Below, piece after piece: positions 17,056-24,687 of a stretch of 50,059 nt of DNA. How positions within the stretch are numbered: position 1 is the stretch's first letter; every line of letters starts with the position of its first letter. The position numbers and the translations under genes are program-made. The DNA is from Allopontixanthobacter sediminis (GTDB taxonomy: Bacteria > Pseudomonadota > Alphaproteobacteria > Sphingomonadales > Sphingomonadaceae), in contig NZ_WTYL01000006.1 in the NCBI RefSeq assembly GCF_009828115.1, forward strand, positions 1-50,059. The letters are read 5' to 3'. The notes below the pieces were generated by a model. That model was not told the origin of the DNA. It did no database searches and worked only from the letters and a program-made list of their open reading frames with translations.

Positions 17056-18375
17056 AAATTGGGGAAAGCTCACCGTAAAAATGGCACCGCCGTCAGGAGC
17101 GTTTTCCGCAATGACAGTGCCGCCATGTGCCTGGGCGAGTCGCTGGACGATGCCGAGACCTAATCCAGCTCCTACAGAATCTTGCCGGTTCTTGCGCCAG
17201 AAACGATCGAATATTTGGGGAATGTCTTCTGCTGCTATGCCTGGGCCATGATCCCGAACACATAATTGCGGTCCTGGACCTGCAGAGACTTCAACCAGCG
17301 TTCCATCTGGAGCATGGACCAGCGCGTTATCGATCAGGTTACGATAGATGCGAAAAATTGCTTCTTCATGGCCCTTCGTCACTGCCTCGCCAAAATCTGC
17401 GAAAGAAAGCTCTGAGCCAGCATTAAAAGCAACAGATGCTAGCTGCGCCACTGCCTTGCGGCCTACGTCTGCAAGATCGACCCTCGCACCGGTCTCAAAC
17501 GCCTTGGCATCGGCTTGTGCCAGATCGAGCATCTGATTCACCAGCCGCGTCATCTGTCGGTTATCGGCCAGAAGCTCCTCGCGCTGCCGGCCGCTAGGCA
17601 GTTCGTCGAGCGCGAGTTGCATGATTGATAACGGCGTCCGCAGTTCATGGGCAGCATTGGCAGTAAACGAGCGTAAGATGCCCATCGATTCTTCAAGTCG
17701 CTCGAGTGCGCGGTTGACGGCCCGCACCAGGGTGGCAACCTCTCTGGGTTCGGTCGGCTCGGATATTCGCAGCGCCATGTTTTCCGGGTCAAGCCGGTCA
17801 ACGTCAGCCTCGGCTCGCCGGAGCGGATTGAGGACGCGCCTGACAGCAAGAATATTGAAGAGCAGCATCAAAACCGAAAGCGGTACCAATGGCAATGCAA
17901 CGTGTTGCAGGAGTTCATTCGCGATCACCGGCACATATGGCCGGATGCCTCTCCCTTCAAATTGCATGAACAGCCACCGGCGATCGCCTCCGACCACGAC
18001 CGATCGCACGCCGGAGATACGAAACCCTTGCGCCAGTTCCTCGCGCCGCGTCCAGTCCATCAAGGTGCCCGCGTTGGGCGATGGTTGCCGCAACGTTCCG
18101 TTCTCGGAACTGGACGCATCGCCATCGACGTAACTTGCAAACCATCGACTAGCGCCCGGAGGACCCGCAAATTGCTCTGCTTCAGCAACTTGCCTGCTCT
18201 CGATCTTCTCCGCTTCCATCGTCAGCAATTCCTCTGCGAGGGATTGCGGCTGCTGACTGTAGGTGAAGATGACAATCCCAATGTCGAGCAGGGCAAAAAA
18301 CAAAGTAAAAATAGCGAGGCGCGAAGCGATCTGGCGAAAAAGCGTCGGACTTTGTCTCGTTTCCAGAGGCCTCAT
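17050..18375 (-). CDS. Sensor histidine kinase
   Basis: The product has 441 residues from ATG 18375. Transmembrane helices lie near 20-40 and 165-185 and enclose a periplasmic sensor of about 125 residues with no known domain. A HAMP-like linker follows, then HisKA with the phosphorylated His in NAAHELRTPLS. The ATPase domain shows N (RNLIDNALVHA), G1 (DHGPGIA), F and G2 (GAGLGLGIV) boxes. It should phosphorylate the response regulator just upstream. The regulator's stop and this ATG are separated by one base (TGAAATG). The longer frame to 18591 is antisense-like and overlaps the regulator gene, so it was not used. Confidence 0.92.
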   Translation of the reverse strand: MRPLETRQSPTLFRQIASRLAIFTLFFALLDIGIVIFTYSQQPQSLAEELLTMEAEKIESRQVAEAEQFAGPPGASRWFASYVDGDASSSENGTLRQPSPNAGTLMDWTRREELAQGFRISGVRSVVVGGDRRWLFMQFEGRGIRPYVPVIANELLQHVALPLVPLSVLMLLFNILAVRRVLNPLRRAEADVDRLDPENMALRISEPTEPREVATLVRAVNRALERLEESMGILRSFTANAAHELRTPLSIMQLALDELPSGRQREELLADNRQMTRLVNQMLDLAQADAKAFETGARVDLADVGRKAVAQLASVAFNAGSELSFADFGEAVTKGHEEAIFRIYRNLIDNALVHAPDGTLVEVSAGPGPQLCVRDHGPGIAAEDIPQIFDRFWRKNRQDSVGAGLGLGIVQRLAQAHGGTVIAENAPDGGAIFTVSFPQFT

Positions 18376-18376
18376 T

Positions 18377-19063
18377 TCATTTTGCAACAGATTTGGGTTC
18401 ATAGAGCGCATAGCCAACCCCATGGACCGTCTTGATTTCGATATTGGCTGATGCAGAGAACAAGCGCTTCCTGAGTCGCGAGATTGAAGCCTCCATGGCA
18501 TTGGGGGTGATCTCGGCATCCATCGAATATATCGCATTTTCAATTGACTGTTTTGCCACGACATGGCCGGTTCTGCGTAGCAATACCTCAAGCAAATCCA
18601 CTTCGCGCGGCGCGGTTTCGGTTGGATTACCCGCTATATGCACGGTTCGTTCGGCAAGGTTCAAGGATACATTGCCTGCCTGCAACACCGCTTCGAGCGC
18701 ATTTCCGGGGCGGCGTAAGAGTGCCCTGCACCGCGCTGCCAGCTCAGGAATTTCAAGCGGCTTGACCACATAATCATCGGCTCCAGCATCCAGCCCAAGA
18801 ACCCTGTCGTCTAAACCGCCCCTGGCTGTCATGACCAGGATTGGCGTGTGGTCCTTCTTACGTTTAAGTTGGGCGACCAGTTCCAGACCATCTCCGTCAG
18901 GCAAACCGAGATCGAGAAGTACCAAGTCGTAGTGGTTCATCTTGACCGCGTCCTGGGCGCCCTCAATTGTCTCGTACCAGTCAATCGCGAAGCCCTGCCG
19001 CTGTAGGCCGTCACGTATCAGGGATGCCAGCCGGGCATTATCTTCAACGAGTAGCAGGCGCAT
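18377..19063 (-). CDS. OmpR/PhoB-family response regulator
   Basis: The product has 228 residues. The receiver domain begins MRLLLVEDNA; the phosphoacceptor is Asp51 in LLDLGLPDGDG, with Thr79 and Lys101 (VVKPLEIPE) conserved. The C-terminal winged helix contains TAPREVDLLEVLLRR and SRLRKRLF and ends with VHGVGYALYEP. It binds DNA as a dimer on direct repeats. The 11-bp-period CGTCAG pairs beside this operon are the natural candidate sites (inference). The gene overlaps the cytochrome b gene by 20 bases. ATG 19072 is an alternative start, adding three residues. Confidence 0.93.
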   Translation of the reverse strand: MRLLLVEDNARLASLIRDGLQRQGFAIDWYETIEGAQDAVKMNHYDLVLLDLGLPDGDGLELVAQLKRKKDHTPILVMTARGGLDDRVLGLDAGADDYVVKPLEIPELAARCRALLRRPGNALEAVLQAGNVSLNLAERTVHIAGNPTETAPREVDLLEVLLRRTGHVVAKQSIENAIYSMDAEITPNAMEASISRLRKRLFSASANIEIKTVHGVGYALYEPKSVAK

Positions 19064-19664
19064 TATCAACATCCGATCCAGAAGCAGTCCGCTTATAGCC
19101 TGTAACCATGGACCATGGCATGTTTTCCTTGTGGCGGACACTTTCGACCACGGCCGCCAGAACATGGAGAACAGCTGCGCCAATGATGATGTTGGCCAGA
19201 GTTTCGTGTAGCTCCTCGACCCAGGGTTCGCCCCAGAACTGATCGCTCCCCATCATCCAGCCGGTAATGCCCAAGCCAGCAATGAGGATCATCAGAATGA
19301 CCATCATCACGGCACCTGCCGGATTGTGGCCGACATAGCGCGGCTCTTGCCGGCGGACGAGCGCAGATGCGTACTGAACGAGGGTCTTTGGACCGGGAAC
19401 GAACGCAGAAAAGCGCGCATGTCCCTTGCCGACGAAACCCCAGATGAGGCGAACGGTCAGCGCGCCGACCATGGCATACCCCAGATAGATGTGCGGATCC
19501 TCAACATGACGCAGCACCGTAAGGTTGGCGATCGTGCCAAGCGCAATCGTCCAGTGAAAGATGCGCACCAACGGATCCCATACCTTGATCCGCTGGTGCG
19601 CTTTGTCGGCCGTTCCGAACTCAATGGCCTGAGGTCCGCCGCTCGAATGTTTCGGATGATCCAT
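19044..19664 (-). CDS. Cytochrome b561-type membrane protein
   Basis: The product has 206 residues with four to five hydrophobic helices. It matches the cytochrome b/b6 domain: KVWDPLVRIFHWTIALGT carries the first haem-ligand His, with further candidates in HIYLGYAMVG and in ELHETLANIIIGAAVLH. Such proteins hold two b haems in the inner membrane and pass electrons between the quinone pool and periplasmic acceptors. The gene is flanked by an exported PepSY gene (3-base gap) and the response regulator (overlap). The electron acceptor is unknown; the exported rubrerythrin encoded divergently is an attractive possibility (inference). Confidence 0.9.
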   Translation of the reverse strand: MDHPKHSSGGPQAIEFGTADKAHQRIKVWDPLVRIFHWTIALGTIANLTVLRHVEDPHIYLGYAMVGALTVRLIWGFVGKGHARFSAFVPGPKTLVQYASALVRRQEPRYVGHNPAGAVMMVILMILIAGLGITGWMMGSDQFWGEPWVEELHETLANIIIGAAVLHVLAAVVESVRHKENMPWSMVTGYKRTASGSDVDNAPATR

Positions 19665-19667
19665 CGA

Positions 19668-19949
19668 TCAATCGATGTTGTTTTGGACGACGGCGCCCGT
19701 AACAGGGTTGAAGTAGACTTCAGCACGCCGGCCATCTTTGTTGATGGCGTAGATTTCATAGCAGCTTCCAGACGTCTGAAACACCTTGATGGATTTAAAA
19801 CCCATCTTCGCGATTTTCGCTTTCATCTTTGCAGGGGACATCCATTTGCTTTGCGGCTGCGCAGTGCAAACCGGGCTGGCAAAGGCAGCAGGTGAGAACG
19901 TCATCTTGGCAATCGCGGCAGCAACTGAAATCAATAGTCTGTTCTTCAT
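19668..19949 (-). CDS. Exported PepSY-domain protein
   Basis: The product has 93 residues with a signal peptide (MKNRLLISVAAAIAKMTFSPAAFA). The mature part is a small PepSY-type domain (MKAKIAKMGFKSIKVFQTSGSCYEIYAINKDGRRAEVYFNPVTG read in pieces), with Cys30 and Cys63 or thereabouts. GGAG 8 bases before ATG 19949 favours this start over GTG 19958. It is the first gene of the operon PepSY, cytochrome b, regulator, kinase. PepSY proteins often act as inhibitors or sensors in the envelope; here it may tune the kinase or cytochrome (inference). Confidence 0.85.
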   Translation of the reverse strand: MKNRLLISVAAAIAKMTFSPAAFASPVCTAQPQSKWMSPAKMKAKIAKMGFKSIKVFQTSGSCYEIYAINKDGRRAEVYFNPVTGAVVQNNID

Positions 19950-20011
19950 AATCGTCACTCCAGTTCCATGGCCACGGGATCGGGCCGGTCACTGCGATCT
20001 GATGGAGAATG

Positions 20012-20090
20012 CTGACGAACTGCTGACGCCCTCGTCAGAATTCTGTTGTGCTATGAATTATACTTTTGAACCCCGTCAGGCCGCCGTCAG
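20012..20090. promoter_or_regulatory. Divergent promoter with paired CGTCAG repeats
   Basis: Half-sites are CTGACG at 20012 and 20023 and CGTCAG at 20033, 20074 and 20085. The outer pairs each have an 11-bp period and a 5-base gap. Relative to their own genes, both read CGTCAG-N5-CGTCAG and end about 60 bases before the ATG of the PepSY gene (minus) and of rubrerythrin (plus). After each pair a related GATC-N2-AGTG element follows (GATCTGAGTG and GATCGCAGTG). The geometry fits OmpR-family binding just upstream of a promoter. A direct test would be footprinting with the adjacent regulator. Confidence 0.65.
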
Positions 20091-20149
20091 TTTTTCGGCT
20101 GATCTGAGTGGGGCAGCAGAGATGCGCAAAACCAGTTTGGAGAAACCCC

Positions 20150-20629
20150 ATGAAGAAGATTTTTACAGTTGGCGCCGCCGTTTTTACTCTAACCATTGCA
20201 GGTGCCGCTGCGCTTGCCGCTCAAGGCGGCCCAGTCAAGGATCTGGCCCCTCAGACAAAGGCAAATCTCGAAGCAGCCATGCATGGAGAGGCCTTCGCCA
20301 ATCTCAAATATCTTCGTTACGCCGAGCAAGCCGATGCGGCGGGCAAAAAGGAACTCGCGCAATTGTTTCGAGAGTCAGCGAATATTGAGGCAAATGAGCA
20401 TTTCGACCGTGAAGCAGAAGCGCTTCGGTTGGGAAGCTCAAACGCGACCAATCTCGAAGATGCAATGGCCGGCGAGCATTATGAAAACACCAAGATTTAC
20501 GTTGAATTTGCGGACCAGGCGGAAGCAGCGGGCGACCCGAAAGTCGCCGCTATGTTCCGTCAGATCGCAGTGGATGAAGGTGTGCACTACGACGCATACA
20601 AGGCAGCGCTTTCAAAAATTAAGTCATAG
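20150..20629 (+). CDS. Exported rubrerythrin-like ferritin-fold protein
   Basis: The product has 159 residues. An N-terminal signal peptide (MKKIFTVGAAVFTLTIAGAA, cut near ALAAQGG) precedes a four-helix rubrerythrin domain with two ExxH-type di-iron motifs: HGEAFANLKYLRYAEQA with EANEHFDRE, and AGEHYENTKIYVEFADQA with VDEGVHYDAY. The C-terminal Cys4 rubredoxin domain of classical rubrerythrins is absent, so electrons must come from another protein. Rubrerythrins reduce peroxide and are usually cytoplasmic; export is unusual. GGAG lies 8 bases before ATG. It is divergent from the PepSY/cytochrome/two-component operon and shares its repeat elements. Confidence 0.9.
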   Translation: MKKIFTVGAAVFTLTIAGAAALAAQGGPVKDLAPQTKANLEAAMHGEAFANLKYLRYAEQADAAGKKELAQLFRESANIEANEHFDREAEALRLGSSNATNLEDAMAGEHYENTKIYVEFADQAEAAGDPKVAAMFRQIAVDEGVHYDAYKAALSKIKS

Positions 20630-20641
20630 GACCAGCGCCCG

Positions 20642-20698
20642 TACCGGCCAGGTGTTCCCCCTGCGTCTGGCCGGTATAAAGCGCGACTGTCGCGCTTT
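20642..20698 (+). terminator. Tandem stem-loops after rubrerythrin
   Basis: TACCGGCCAG and CTGGCCGGTA (20642-20651, 20667-20676) form a 10-bp stem with a 15-base loop. A second stem follows, AAAGCGCGA-CTG-TCGCGCTTT (20678-20698). They start 13 bases after the stop codon. The T-run is short, so termination may be partial. Confidence 0.6.
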
Positions 20699-20946
20699 GA
20701 GCTTATCAGTCTTACAGACGCTGAAATTCTCTGCCAAATCATGAAGAATAGGCATCACGATTGTGGCCCATCGAGCCTTATTCCGTGCCAAGATCTGCCA
20801 CACATTTTGTAAATCTCCGCAACAAGGGATTTCGCTCAACATACGCCCAATGCTGAATGTGCGCCCGTCAGCTATTTATACTTTCCATTCCATAAGCGGG
20901 CTCGAAGCAATCCACGTCACTCCTGCCTTCGATCGTCCATTTGCAG

Positions 20947-21045
20947 CCCTAAAAGCTGCCGGTTTGAGGCCCTAGACGAAACCTGAACGTAGGGCGGCTT
21001 TCAGGGAAAAAGAATGACCTCCGAAACGGCAGCTATGTCGGCGGA
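20947..21045 (+). repeat. Direct repeat, copy 1 (about 99 bp)
   Basis: About 80% identical by eye to 22827-22924. Shared blocks are CCCTAAAAGCTGCCGGTT, ACGAAACCTGAACG, AGCTTTCAG-like and AACGGCAGCTATGTCGG. The unit is also bounded by inverted AGCTGCCG (20954-20961) and CGGCAGCT (21027-21034), so it may fold or be a small non-coding repeat element. The copies flank the DUF1593 gene on both sides. The rest of the 546-base gap (20699-20946 and 21046-21175) shows no gene that I can support. Confidence 0.8.
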
Positions 21046-21175
21046 TGTAGTCATAGTGCCAGCGACCAGGTCTGACGGCAGCTATTCCCCACTTTCGAAC
21101 AAAACCTGCTGTTCTGAAGACGACCCATCGCGGACATTCAGAGGCGCTGGGAGCCTACTCTCCACATCATCTTCC

Positions 21176-22642
21176 TCAAGAGCCTTTAGGCAGGATTGTC
21201 ACCACCACGCGCCGATAGCGTGTAAGGGCCGGGGTACCCTTATCCGTCACCTTGAGGATGAAGTGAGCCTCGGAGGGTCGGTCAACGACTGGAGCGGTGA
21301 AGCCCCGCGCATAGAGGTTCTCTGCGCCCCACATCTCGATGGTCTTCGGGTAGGTTCCGGCCTCTGGATACTGGAACCATTGATAGCTAAGGCTGTCCCC
21401 ATCCGGATCGGTAGTGCCAAGAGCGCTGAGCGGAACCGTGTCGCCGGATCGAACGGTTACTCTGTCAGGGTGAGCAAGTCGGACGACGGGCGGATGATTG
21501 GCGTCGGCGGGGGTCTTGACCGTCCAATCCATGCGGGCTGCAAAGTCGTTTTGGAACTCGTCGCGCCAGCGCCAAAGTGTCTCGCGGAAGCCGGTGAATG
21601 TGCGGTCCAATTGCCCTATCGCGCGTCCATAAGGCTTGGCGACATAAGGCTTGAAGCTATCCACCGCATTGGTCCAGATTGGCCGTGTTTCCGCAGGAAC
21701 AGGAACGCCGCCATTGAATCCATCGGGATTTGTGGTCGAGCGTTCAGGCGTGCGAAGTTCATAGCGTCCACCCCAGCCGCCCCAGTCTGGGCGCTCAGGC
21801 ACGTTGAGGCCGTTGGGAATAAGGCCAAGGAAAGAAGGTGTGTCGCCTTCAACACCGTAGGCGGTGTCTGGATAGGCAGCGCCGAGCGGGCCGTGTCCCT
21901 GCTGAATGTGCTCAGCGAACCATCCGTTTGAGATTGCCGTGTTGTCGATGCCCTCGACCACAGAGTTGATTGCCGTCCAAGTCGCGGCACCATAGCCGCC
22001 CGGACTGACGACGTAGAAAAGCTGCGGAAACTCCTTACGCATCCACGGTCCGCTGTCGTCCTGATCCGAGATGGTATAGACCCGTAGCTTCGAGATCAGC
22101 CGCTTCGCTGCCTCCGGACTGCGGGTCGCGCGAATGTCGTGGAGTGCTTGCGCAAGGGTGTTAGGACCACCCCAGCCAGCTACCCAAAGGGGCCGAGGAT
22201 CAGGCCGCTCCAGCGCTGCGATGAGCCGCCGCGACCCATCCGTGGACTTACCTGAGCCGACGCCAGCCGTGCCATAGACCGGCTGTCCGGACCCGACGAG
22301 CCGGTAGAGCGCAGCAGCCTGAGGAAAGGCGGTGTCGTGGCGCGCAAGATTGCCGCGCACTTTCGCATATTCGGCGATCACCCGTCGGATAGACTCTGGG
22401 GCGATCCTGTTCTTCTGGTGCACAGACGTGGTAGCGACGAGACCTTCAAGATCGATCTCGTTTGCATATAGCAGGAGCCGGATCAGCGACTGTGTGTCGT
22501 CCGGATCGGCCTCAATGTCTGTTAGTATGAAGAGCCTTGGCTTCGTGACCGAGGAGACAGGTGCCGCAACCTGACCCGCTGCCGCTGCCGGGATGCTCAC
22601 TATCAACGCGGCCACTAAAGCTGGCCTAAGCCAAAAACCCAT
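21176..22642 (-). CDS. Exported DUF1593 nucleoside-hydrolase-like protein
   Basis: The product has 488 residues with a signal peptide (MGFWLRPALVAALIVSIPAA, then AAAGQ). The N-terminal domain resembles inosine-uridine nucleoside hydrolase, with the Asp-rich metal site ILTDIEADPDDTQSL (about 39-53). It continues with LWVAGWGGPNTLAQAL and ISDQDDSGPWMRKEFP. The C-terminal Ig-like region (about 390-488) includes DPDGDSLSYQWFQYPEAGTY. This is the architecture of DUF1593 proteins, linked in the family to carbohydrate use (Sde182-like), but the reaction is not established. AGGAGGGA precedes ATG 22642. It stands alone behind a LacI-type operator, between direct repeats, as an acquired single-gene cassette might. 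Confidence 0.88.
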   Translation of the reverse strand: MGFWLRPALVAALIVSIPAAAAGQVAAPVSSVTKPRLFILTDIEADPDDTQSLIRLLLYANEIDLEGLVATTSVHQKNRIAPESIRRVIAEYAKVRGNLARHDTAFPQAAALYRLVGSGQPVYGTAGVGSGKSTDGSRRLIAALERPDPRPLWVAGWGGPNTLAQALHDIRATRSPEAAKRLISKLRVYTISDQDDSGPWMRKEFPQLFYVVSPGGYGAATWTAINSVVEGIDNTAISNGWFAEHIQQGHGPLGAAYPDTAYGVEGDTPSFLGLIPNGLNVPERPDWGGWGGRYELRTPERSTTNPDGFNGGVPVPAETRPIWTNAVDSFKPYVAKPYGRAIGQLDRTFTGFRETLWRWRDEFQNDFAARMDWTVKTPADANHPPVVRLAHPDRVTVRSGDTVPLSALGTTDPDGDSLSYQWFQYPEAGTYPKTIEMWGAENLYARGFTAPVVDRPSEAHFILKVTDKGTPALTRYRRVVVTILPKGS

Positions 22643-22653
22643 CGCCGTCCCTC

Positions 22654-22669
22654 CTGTTAGCGCTAACAG
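22654..22669. promoter_or_regulatory. LacI-family-type operator, perfect 16-bp palindrome
   Basis: CTGTTAGCGCTAACAG is a perfect palindrome ending 11 bases before the DUF1593 start codon, just ahead of its RBS. The TTAGCGCTAA core is typical of LacI/GalR-family operators for sugar genes in Gram-negative bacteria. A repressor bound here would block transcription. No LacI-family gene is in the window, so the regulator would lie elsewhere. Confidence 0.7.
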
Positions 22670-22826
22670 TATCGCGATTTGGGAAGGTGAGGTCAATCGT
22701 CGTTGACGGCCAACGAATGTCCGCGTTCCACCTTAGTTCTTGCCTTTCCAGCCGTCTAAAGCCGCACCTAAAAGCGGACCGGCAGAAAGCCACTACATTT
22801 CGGCCATGCAAAACCGATTTGTGTAA

Positions 22827-22924
22827 CCCTAAAAGCTGCCGGTTGGGGCCCTCAACGAAACCTGAACGAAGGACAGCTTTCAGAGGAGGCAAATTAGCCT
22901 GGGAACGGCAGCTATGTCGGCCGA
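22827..22924 (+). repeat. Direct repeat, copy 2 (about 98 bp)
   Basis: Partner of the repeat at 20947-21045, in the same orientation, starting 185 bases upstream of the DUF1593 start codon. The resemblance continues more weakly for about 60 bases past each copy (GGCAGCT.AT then a C-rich segment). The following stretch, 22925-23126, has more AGCTGCC/GGCAGCT motifs (near 22966, 22995 and 23010) but no gene that I can support. Confidence 0.8.
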
Positions 22925-23126
22925 AGCCGTCGCGCTGCCCTCGGCCGGGCCTATAGGCAGCTTATCGCCAACTTCCTCTAAAGCTTGCCGGTCAGCTGCC
23001 AGCTAAGGAGCTGCCGGGCGCAAACGAACCCTAACTCTCGCTATTAGCGAACCTGCGCCTGCTAAACGAATGCGGCCATTCTATTGACATTCAAGTCATC
23101 ACAGCTTCTCAGCTTCGTGCCTGTCT

Positions 23127-23810
23127 TTAGCCGATCCGTTCTGGCAGATCGAAAAGTGTCGTGAACCGCCGAGCGACCTCGTGGTCGCCCGTCACCTCCA
23201 CGCCCATGTCCGCCGCGGGCAAGCTGAGATAGACCATGGCGGCGAGCGGTGAGGCTTGCGGCGCGCCGAACGTTGCGTCGCATTCCTCCAATTCCCCCAG
23301 AGTCACGCTGAATGCCCCGTCCGCCACCGTGCCGGTGAAGAATGTGTCTGGAAAGCGGACGCCGATGCGCGCGCGCCAGTCGCCCGCCTTCGCAGGGTCG
23401 AACATGGTTCGCAGCGACAACATGAAACTCACCGGCGACAGCGGCAGCTTGGGATCGTGCCCCTCCGACATCGCGGCCCAGCGCCCTAGTTCCTGGATCA
23501 GCGGCTCCGTCCGGTAGCCCCACCGCGTCAGTTCGTAGACCTGCACGGCGCCGGGCGGGGGCAACTTACGCCGCACCAGCACGCCCGCCTCGGCGAGGCC
23601 CGCCAGCCGCTCGGTCAGCACTTTCGCCGAAATGCCGGGCAGGCTGGCGAACAGGTCGGAAAAGCGGCGCGGCCCGAAGATAAGCTCGCGCACAATTAGC
23701 AGCGCCCAACGCTCGCCCAGCAATTCCATCGCGAAGGCGGTTCCGCAGGCATCGCCATACCACCTGCCGTGAGTTGCACGCGGCGGGTTGGTTACCTTTA
23801 GAAAGTTCAT
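23127..23810 (-). CDS. HxlR-family winged-helix regulator
   Basis: The product has 227 residues. The HxlR DNA-binding domain occupies about 15-110: single Cys22 in YGDACGTAF, then MELLGERWALLIVRELIFGP, RRFSDL and LTERLAGLAEAGVLVRR. The second half (about 130-225) resembles an SCP2-type ligand pocket. Such regulators commonly sense electrophiles or oxidants and repress a divergent enzyme gene. Here the divergent gene encodes a VOC protein. There is no Shine-Dalgarno site before the ATG, so the message may be leaderless. Confidence 0.88.
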   Translation of the reverse strand: MNFLKVTNPPRATHGRWYGDACGTAFAMELLGERWALLIVRELIFGPRRFSDLFASLPGISAKVLTERLAGLAEAGVLVRRKLPPPGAVQVYELTRWGYRTEPLIQELGRWAAMSEGHDPKLPLSPVSFMLSLRTMFDPAKAGDWRARIGVRFPDTFFTGTVADGAFSVTLGELEECDATFGAPQASPLAAMVYLSLPAADMGVEVTGDHEVARRFTTLFDLPERIG

Positions 23811-23827
23811 AGTTGCATTAAGTAACT
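23811..23827. promoter_or_regulatory. Candidate HxlR operator in the divergent gap
   Basis: AGTTGCATTAAGTAACT is an imperfect dyad (AGTT...AACT) directly against the hxlR start codon and about 60 bases before the VOC gene. AGTTAC/GTAACT-like dyads are common HxlR-family sites. Binding here would control both genes. Confidence 0.4.
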
Positions 23828-23885
23828 AGATAAGTCAGTCTTGGCAAGGTCGACTCGTTGGATCGACCCTGAATTGGAGAGTGCC

Positions 23886-24299
23886 ATGACCAAAACGATC
23901 TTCGTGAACCTGCCTGTCGCCGACGTCGCCAAATCGTCCGCTTTCTACGAAGCGCTCGGCTTCGCGAAGAACGATGCCTTTTCGAACGAGCAGGCGAGCG
24001 CGATGGTCTGGTCCGACGCCATCAGCGTTATGCTGCTGGATCATGCGTTTTATTCGACCTTCACCGAAAAGCCTATTGCCGACACCCGCGCTACCAGCGC
24101 CGTGCTCAACTGCCTGTCGTTCGACGACAAACCGGCGGTCGATGCCTTCCACGCTTCCGCGAAGAGCGCCGGCGGCAGCGAACCGCGCGCGATCGAGGAC
24201 CAGGGCTTCATGTACGGCGGCGCGATCGAGGACCCGGACGGTCACACTTGGGAAACGATGTGGATGGATCAGGACTGGACGCCGCCCACGGACACATGA
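23886..24299 (+). CDS. VOC-family glyoxalase-like protein
   Basis: The product has 137 residues with two beta-alpha-beta modules: KTIFVNLPVADVAKSSAFYEALGF at the start and GGAIEDPDGHTWETMWMD at the end, as in the group often annotated glyoxalase or bleomycin-resistance protein. GGAGAG precedes ATG 23886; the frame upstream of it lies in the intergenic gap. It probably forms a small operon with the DUF1428 gene 29 bases on and the following VOC remnant, under the divergent HxlR regulator. Confidence 0.88.
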   Translation: MTKTIFVNLPVADVAKSSAFYEALGFAKNDAFSNEQASAMVWSDAISVMLLDHAFYSTFTEKPIADTRATSAVLNCLSFDDKPAVDAFHASAKSAGGSEPRAIEDQGFMYGGAIEDPDGHTWETMWMDQDWTPPTDT

Positions 24300-24328
24300 T
24301 CGATCAGCTGAAAGAGAGGAGAAGACCC

Positions 24329-24685
24329 ATGACCTATGTAAACGGATTTGTTCTGGCTGTGCCGGAAGACAGCAAGCAGGCTTACATCGAGACTGCCGAG
24401 AAGTTCTGGACCCTAGCCAGCGAATTCGGCGCGCTCAGCCAGGTGGAGTGCTGGGAGGCCGACGTGAAGGACGGCCACACCACCGATTTCCGTAGGGCAA
24501 CGAAAGCACAGGAGGGCGAGAAGATCGTCTTTAGCTGGGTCACTTGGCCCGACAAGGAAACTGCCGAGGCGGCCGAGAAGAAGATGATGGAAGATCCGCG
24601 CAGGGAGGAGTTCGGCGAAATGCCGTTCGACGGCAAGCGAATGATCTACGGCGGCTTCGAGCCCGTAGTTCACAAGGGGGCCTGA
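24329..24685 (+). CDS. DUF1428 (YbaA-like) protein
   Basis: The product has 118 residues and matches the DUF1428 family, a ferredoxin-like-fold dimer of unknown function: MTYVNGFVLAVP, then ECWEADVKDGHTTDFRRA, VFSWVTWPDKETAEAAEKK and MPFDGKRMIYGGFEP. AGAGGAGA lies 6 to 8 bases before ATG 24329. The longer frame from 24248 overlaps the VOC gene in another phase. DUF1428 genes often neighbour VOC genes in this kind of cassette. Confidence 0.9.
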   Translation: MTYVNGFVLAVPEDSKQAYIETAEKFWTLASEFGALSQVECWEADVKDGHTTDFRRATKAQEGEKIVFSWVTWPDKETAEAAEKKMMEDPRREEFGEMPFDGKRMIYGGFEPVVHKGA

Positions 24686-24687
24686 CG

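Noticed and set aside
16620-17057. 145-codon ORF across the tRNA
   Set aside because: It runs through tRNA-Ser and has no domain; it is a chance frame.
21014-21931. 305-codon plus ORF starting inside repeat copy 1
   Set aside because: Mostly antisense to the DUF1593 gene; no RBS and no domain.
20947-22924. CRISPR array or insertion sequence from the repeats
   Set aside because: There are only two copies 1.9 kb apart, no regular spacing and no transposase gene.
16710-23126. tRNA-Ser as attachment site of an integrated island
   Set aside because: No integrase gene and no repeated tRNA 3' end were found downstream within the window.
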